A DNA stretch of 64,000 bases from Blastobasis lacticolella. Lineage: Eukaryota > Arthropoda > Insecta > Lepidoptera > Blastobasidae. A program made the translations under genes and the position numbers. Every line of letters begins with the position of its first letter. Within the stretch, counting starts at the first letter, position 1. The notes under the pieces are model-generated. The model made no database searches and was not told the origin of the DNA. It saw nothing but the letters and a program-made list of their open reading frames with translations. This document shows, piece by piece, positions 62,920-64,000 of the stretch. The stretch is from NCBI GenBank assembly GCA_905147135.1, contig LR990050.1:18226001-18290000 (forward strand), written 5' to 3'.

Positions 62920-64000
62920 GTCTCATTTTCGAGTTGAATACCTTCACTTCTCGGCCACCGAAGCTCCTCGCTCGGCCACCGACGCGCGACGCTCCTGACG
63001 GATATTTCGATTTATTTCTTCGTCAAATCACCGCTGCGAACCCCTCTTGCATAAGTCACAGTCGTTATCTCTCCTGCTGACTGTACCGGGGTCGCGGGGG
63101 GTCGTGGGGGTCGCGGGTCCCTGCACTTGTTCGTAAATTGAGAAGATCCGCTCGTTGCCGCCTTATCTTTATGGCGGCGGCCACTCGCTCCGGATCCGGA
63201 TGAAATAATCACACGGCGGATGGCGTGAGGAAATTAATTTGGATGGAAGTGGAATCTTGTGTCATTGTCTTGTGTTATTTGTTTACCTTAATGGATGCAC
63301 TTTTTGGATCGTGGTCAAGTTTTATTTAAGAACTAGTTAGGCATTGGACCTCTCACCTGGTTAATGTTAAAATGTTTGTTTGGTAAGTAGTAGCACGGAT
63401 GGCTTTCGCTCTAATGCGCGAGAAAGCAGCCTCTCTGCATCCTAAAGGTGATAGCCCATAGGCTCGACTGCCCTATCCAAAGGCATTGGACCGAGTAAGT
63501 CACTAACATTTATTTATTTACTATCCAAATGCTTCCAGATTTACAGTTGAGTTGAAACCAAAACGTCTGGAGAACCACTACACTATTACTATTTATATCA
63601 TTATTTATCTCATTATGTTATTAACATAACATACAAGTAGAATCGCGGTCACCAATGCATTGGTTTTTGGTTTATTTACCCACTTCTAAAACCCCGAATG
63701 CTCTGGAAGCAAAGAGGTTAATGATAGACCCTCCGCCATAATTATTTATTATTTATTTAATAGGCATACAAAACATATTACAGTCATTGACGGTATCATA
63801 TTATACATAACTGAAAAACGAGATCGCAACTGTAAATATGTACCTACGCAGTAACAGCTTATTAATAAATGTTAGGAGAAATTATTTTGTCAAGAATTAT
63901 GTGTGGTGCCTGGTGTCTGTAGATATTTATTTAGTTGAACTGTAACTTACAGTGAAGTGTTAGGTACTGTCGTATTAGGCAACGGTCGTGCGAACAAGGT
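62920..64000. other. Unassigned DNA with a G+C-rich block
   Basis: 62940-63200 is G+C-rich; gccgccttatctttatggcg at 63157 can form a small hairpin with GATA-like ttatct in its loop. It could be regulatory. No coding sequence or repeat was recognised in the rest. Confidence 0.4.

Overview
The window looks like repeat-dense intergenic or intronic DNA from an insect, most probably a lepidopteran. This is inferred from the kinds of repeats present: tRNA-headed SINEs with (ATG)n tails, BEL/Pao and mag/gypsy-like LTR elements using tRNA-Tyr and tRNA-Lys primers, CR1/Jockey- and RTE-like LINE fragments, mariner remnants and abundant MITEs. There is no bacterial or phage gene organisation, no operon and no CRISPR array. 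No complete host gene could be recognised. One short putative first exon (minus strand, 48342-48438) is the only host-gene candidate, and it is weak.

Four substantial coding elements stand out. (1) An intact, young BEL/Pao retrotransposon at 6594-13244: 264-bp LTRs with one mismatch, TSD TAAAC, tRNA-Tyr primer site, one 1737-codon Gag-PR-RT-RH-IN frame. It lies in a multi-level nest: an outer interspersed repeat (6361-14485) holds a MITE (6403-14401), which holds a 5'-truncated CR1/Jockey-like LINE (about 6508-14084), which holds both the BEL element and a SINE-B copy (13351-13453). (2) A compact gypsy/mag-like LTR element at 15894-18984: 291-bp LTRs with one mismatch, tRNA-Lys primer site, purine tract. 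Its single open 794-codon frame carries Gag, protease, the end of RNase H, the integrase zinc-binding region and a GPY/F module, but no RT, RNase H core or integrase core. (3) A near-complete CR1-like LINE at about 53.2-59.3 kb, with ORF1 (coiled coils, an alanine-rich tandem repeat, a degenerate SGNH-esterase-like domain) overlapping ORF2 (APE endonuclease plus RT) by 16 nt. (4) A 5'-truncated RTE-like LINE with a clear 10-bp TSD at 38868-39653.

The rest is a mosaic of short repeats. Three families recur and are named locally here. SINE-A has a tRNA-like head, then a body with ttacgggtctggg and agatggcgctgtgtgaat. SINE-B runs from gtgtggtgtccggcagag to gggctgtgatgatg. SINE-C has a different tRNA-like head and ends gggacattaacgccaag(atg)n. 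A fourth diffuse family, called D, includes the motif aagcctgagga. Several copies interrupt each other with readable target-site duplications, which gives relative ages: a MITE inside SINE-C (3310-3732), SINE-B inside SINE-A (25335-25592), a hAT-like MITE inside SINE-B (44828-45076), and a LINE fragment between the two pieces of a decayed mariner (46.0-47.7 kb). The LINE remnant at 35425-35640 reads straight into the 3' tail of SINE-C, which suggests this LINE type supplied the machinery that mobilised that SINE.

Coordinates of degenerate repeats are approximate by tens of bases. Family names come from motifs read by eye, not database searches. Stretches described as holding nothing recognisable were read on both strands without finding a convincing gene or repeat, which does not exclude short exons or regulatory DNA.
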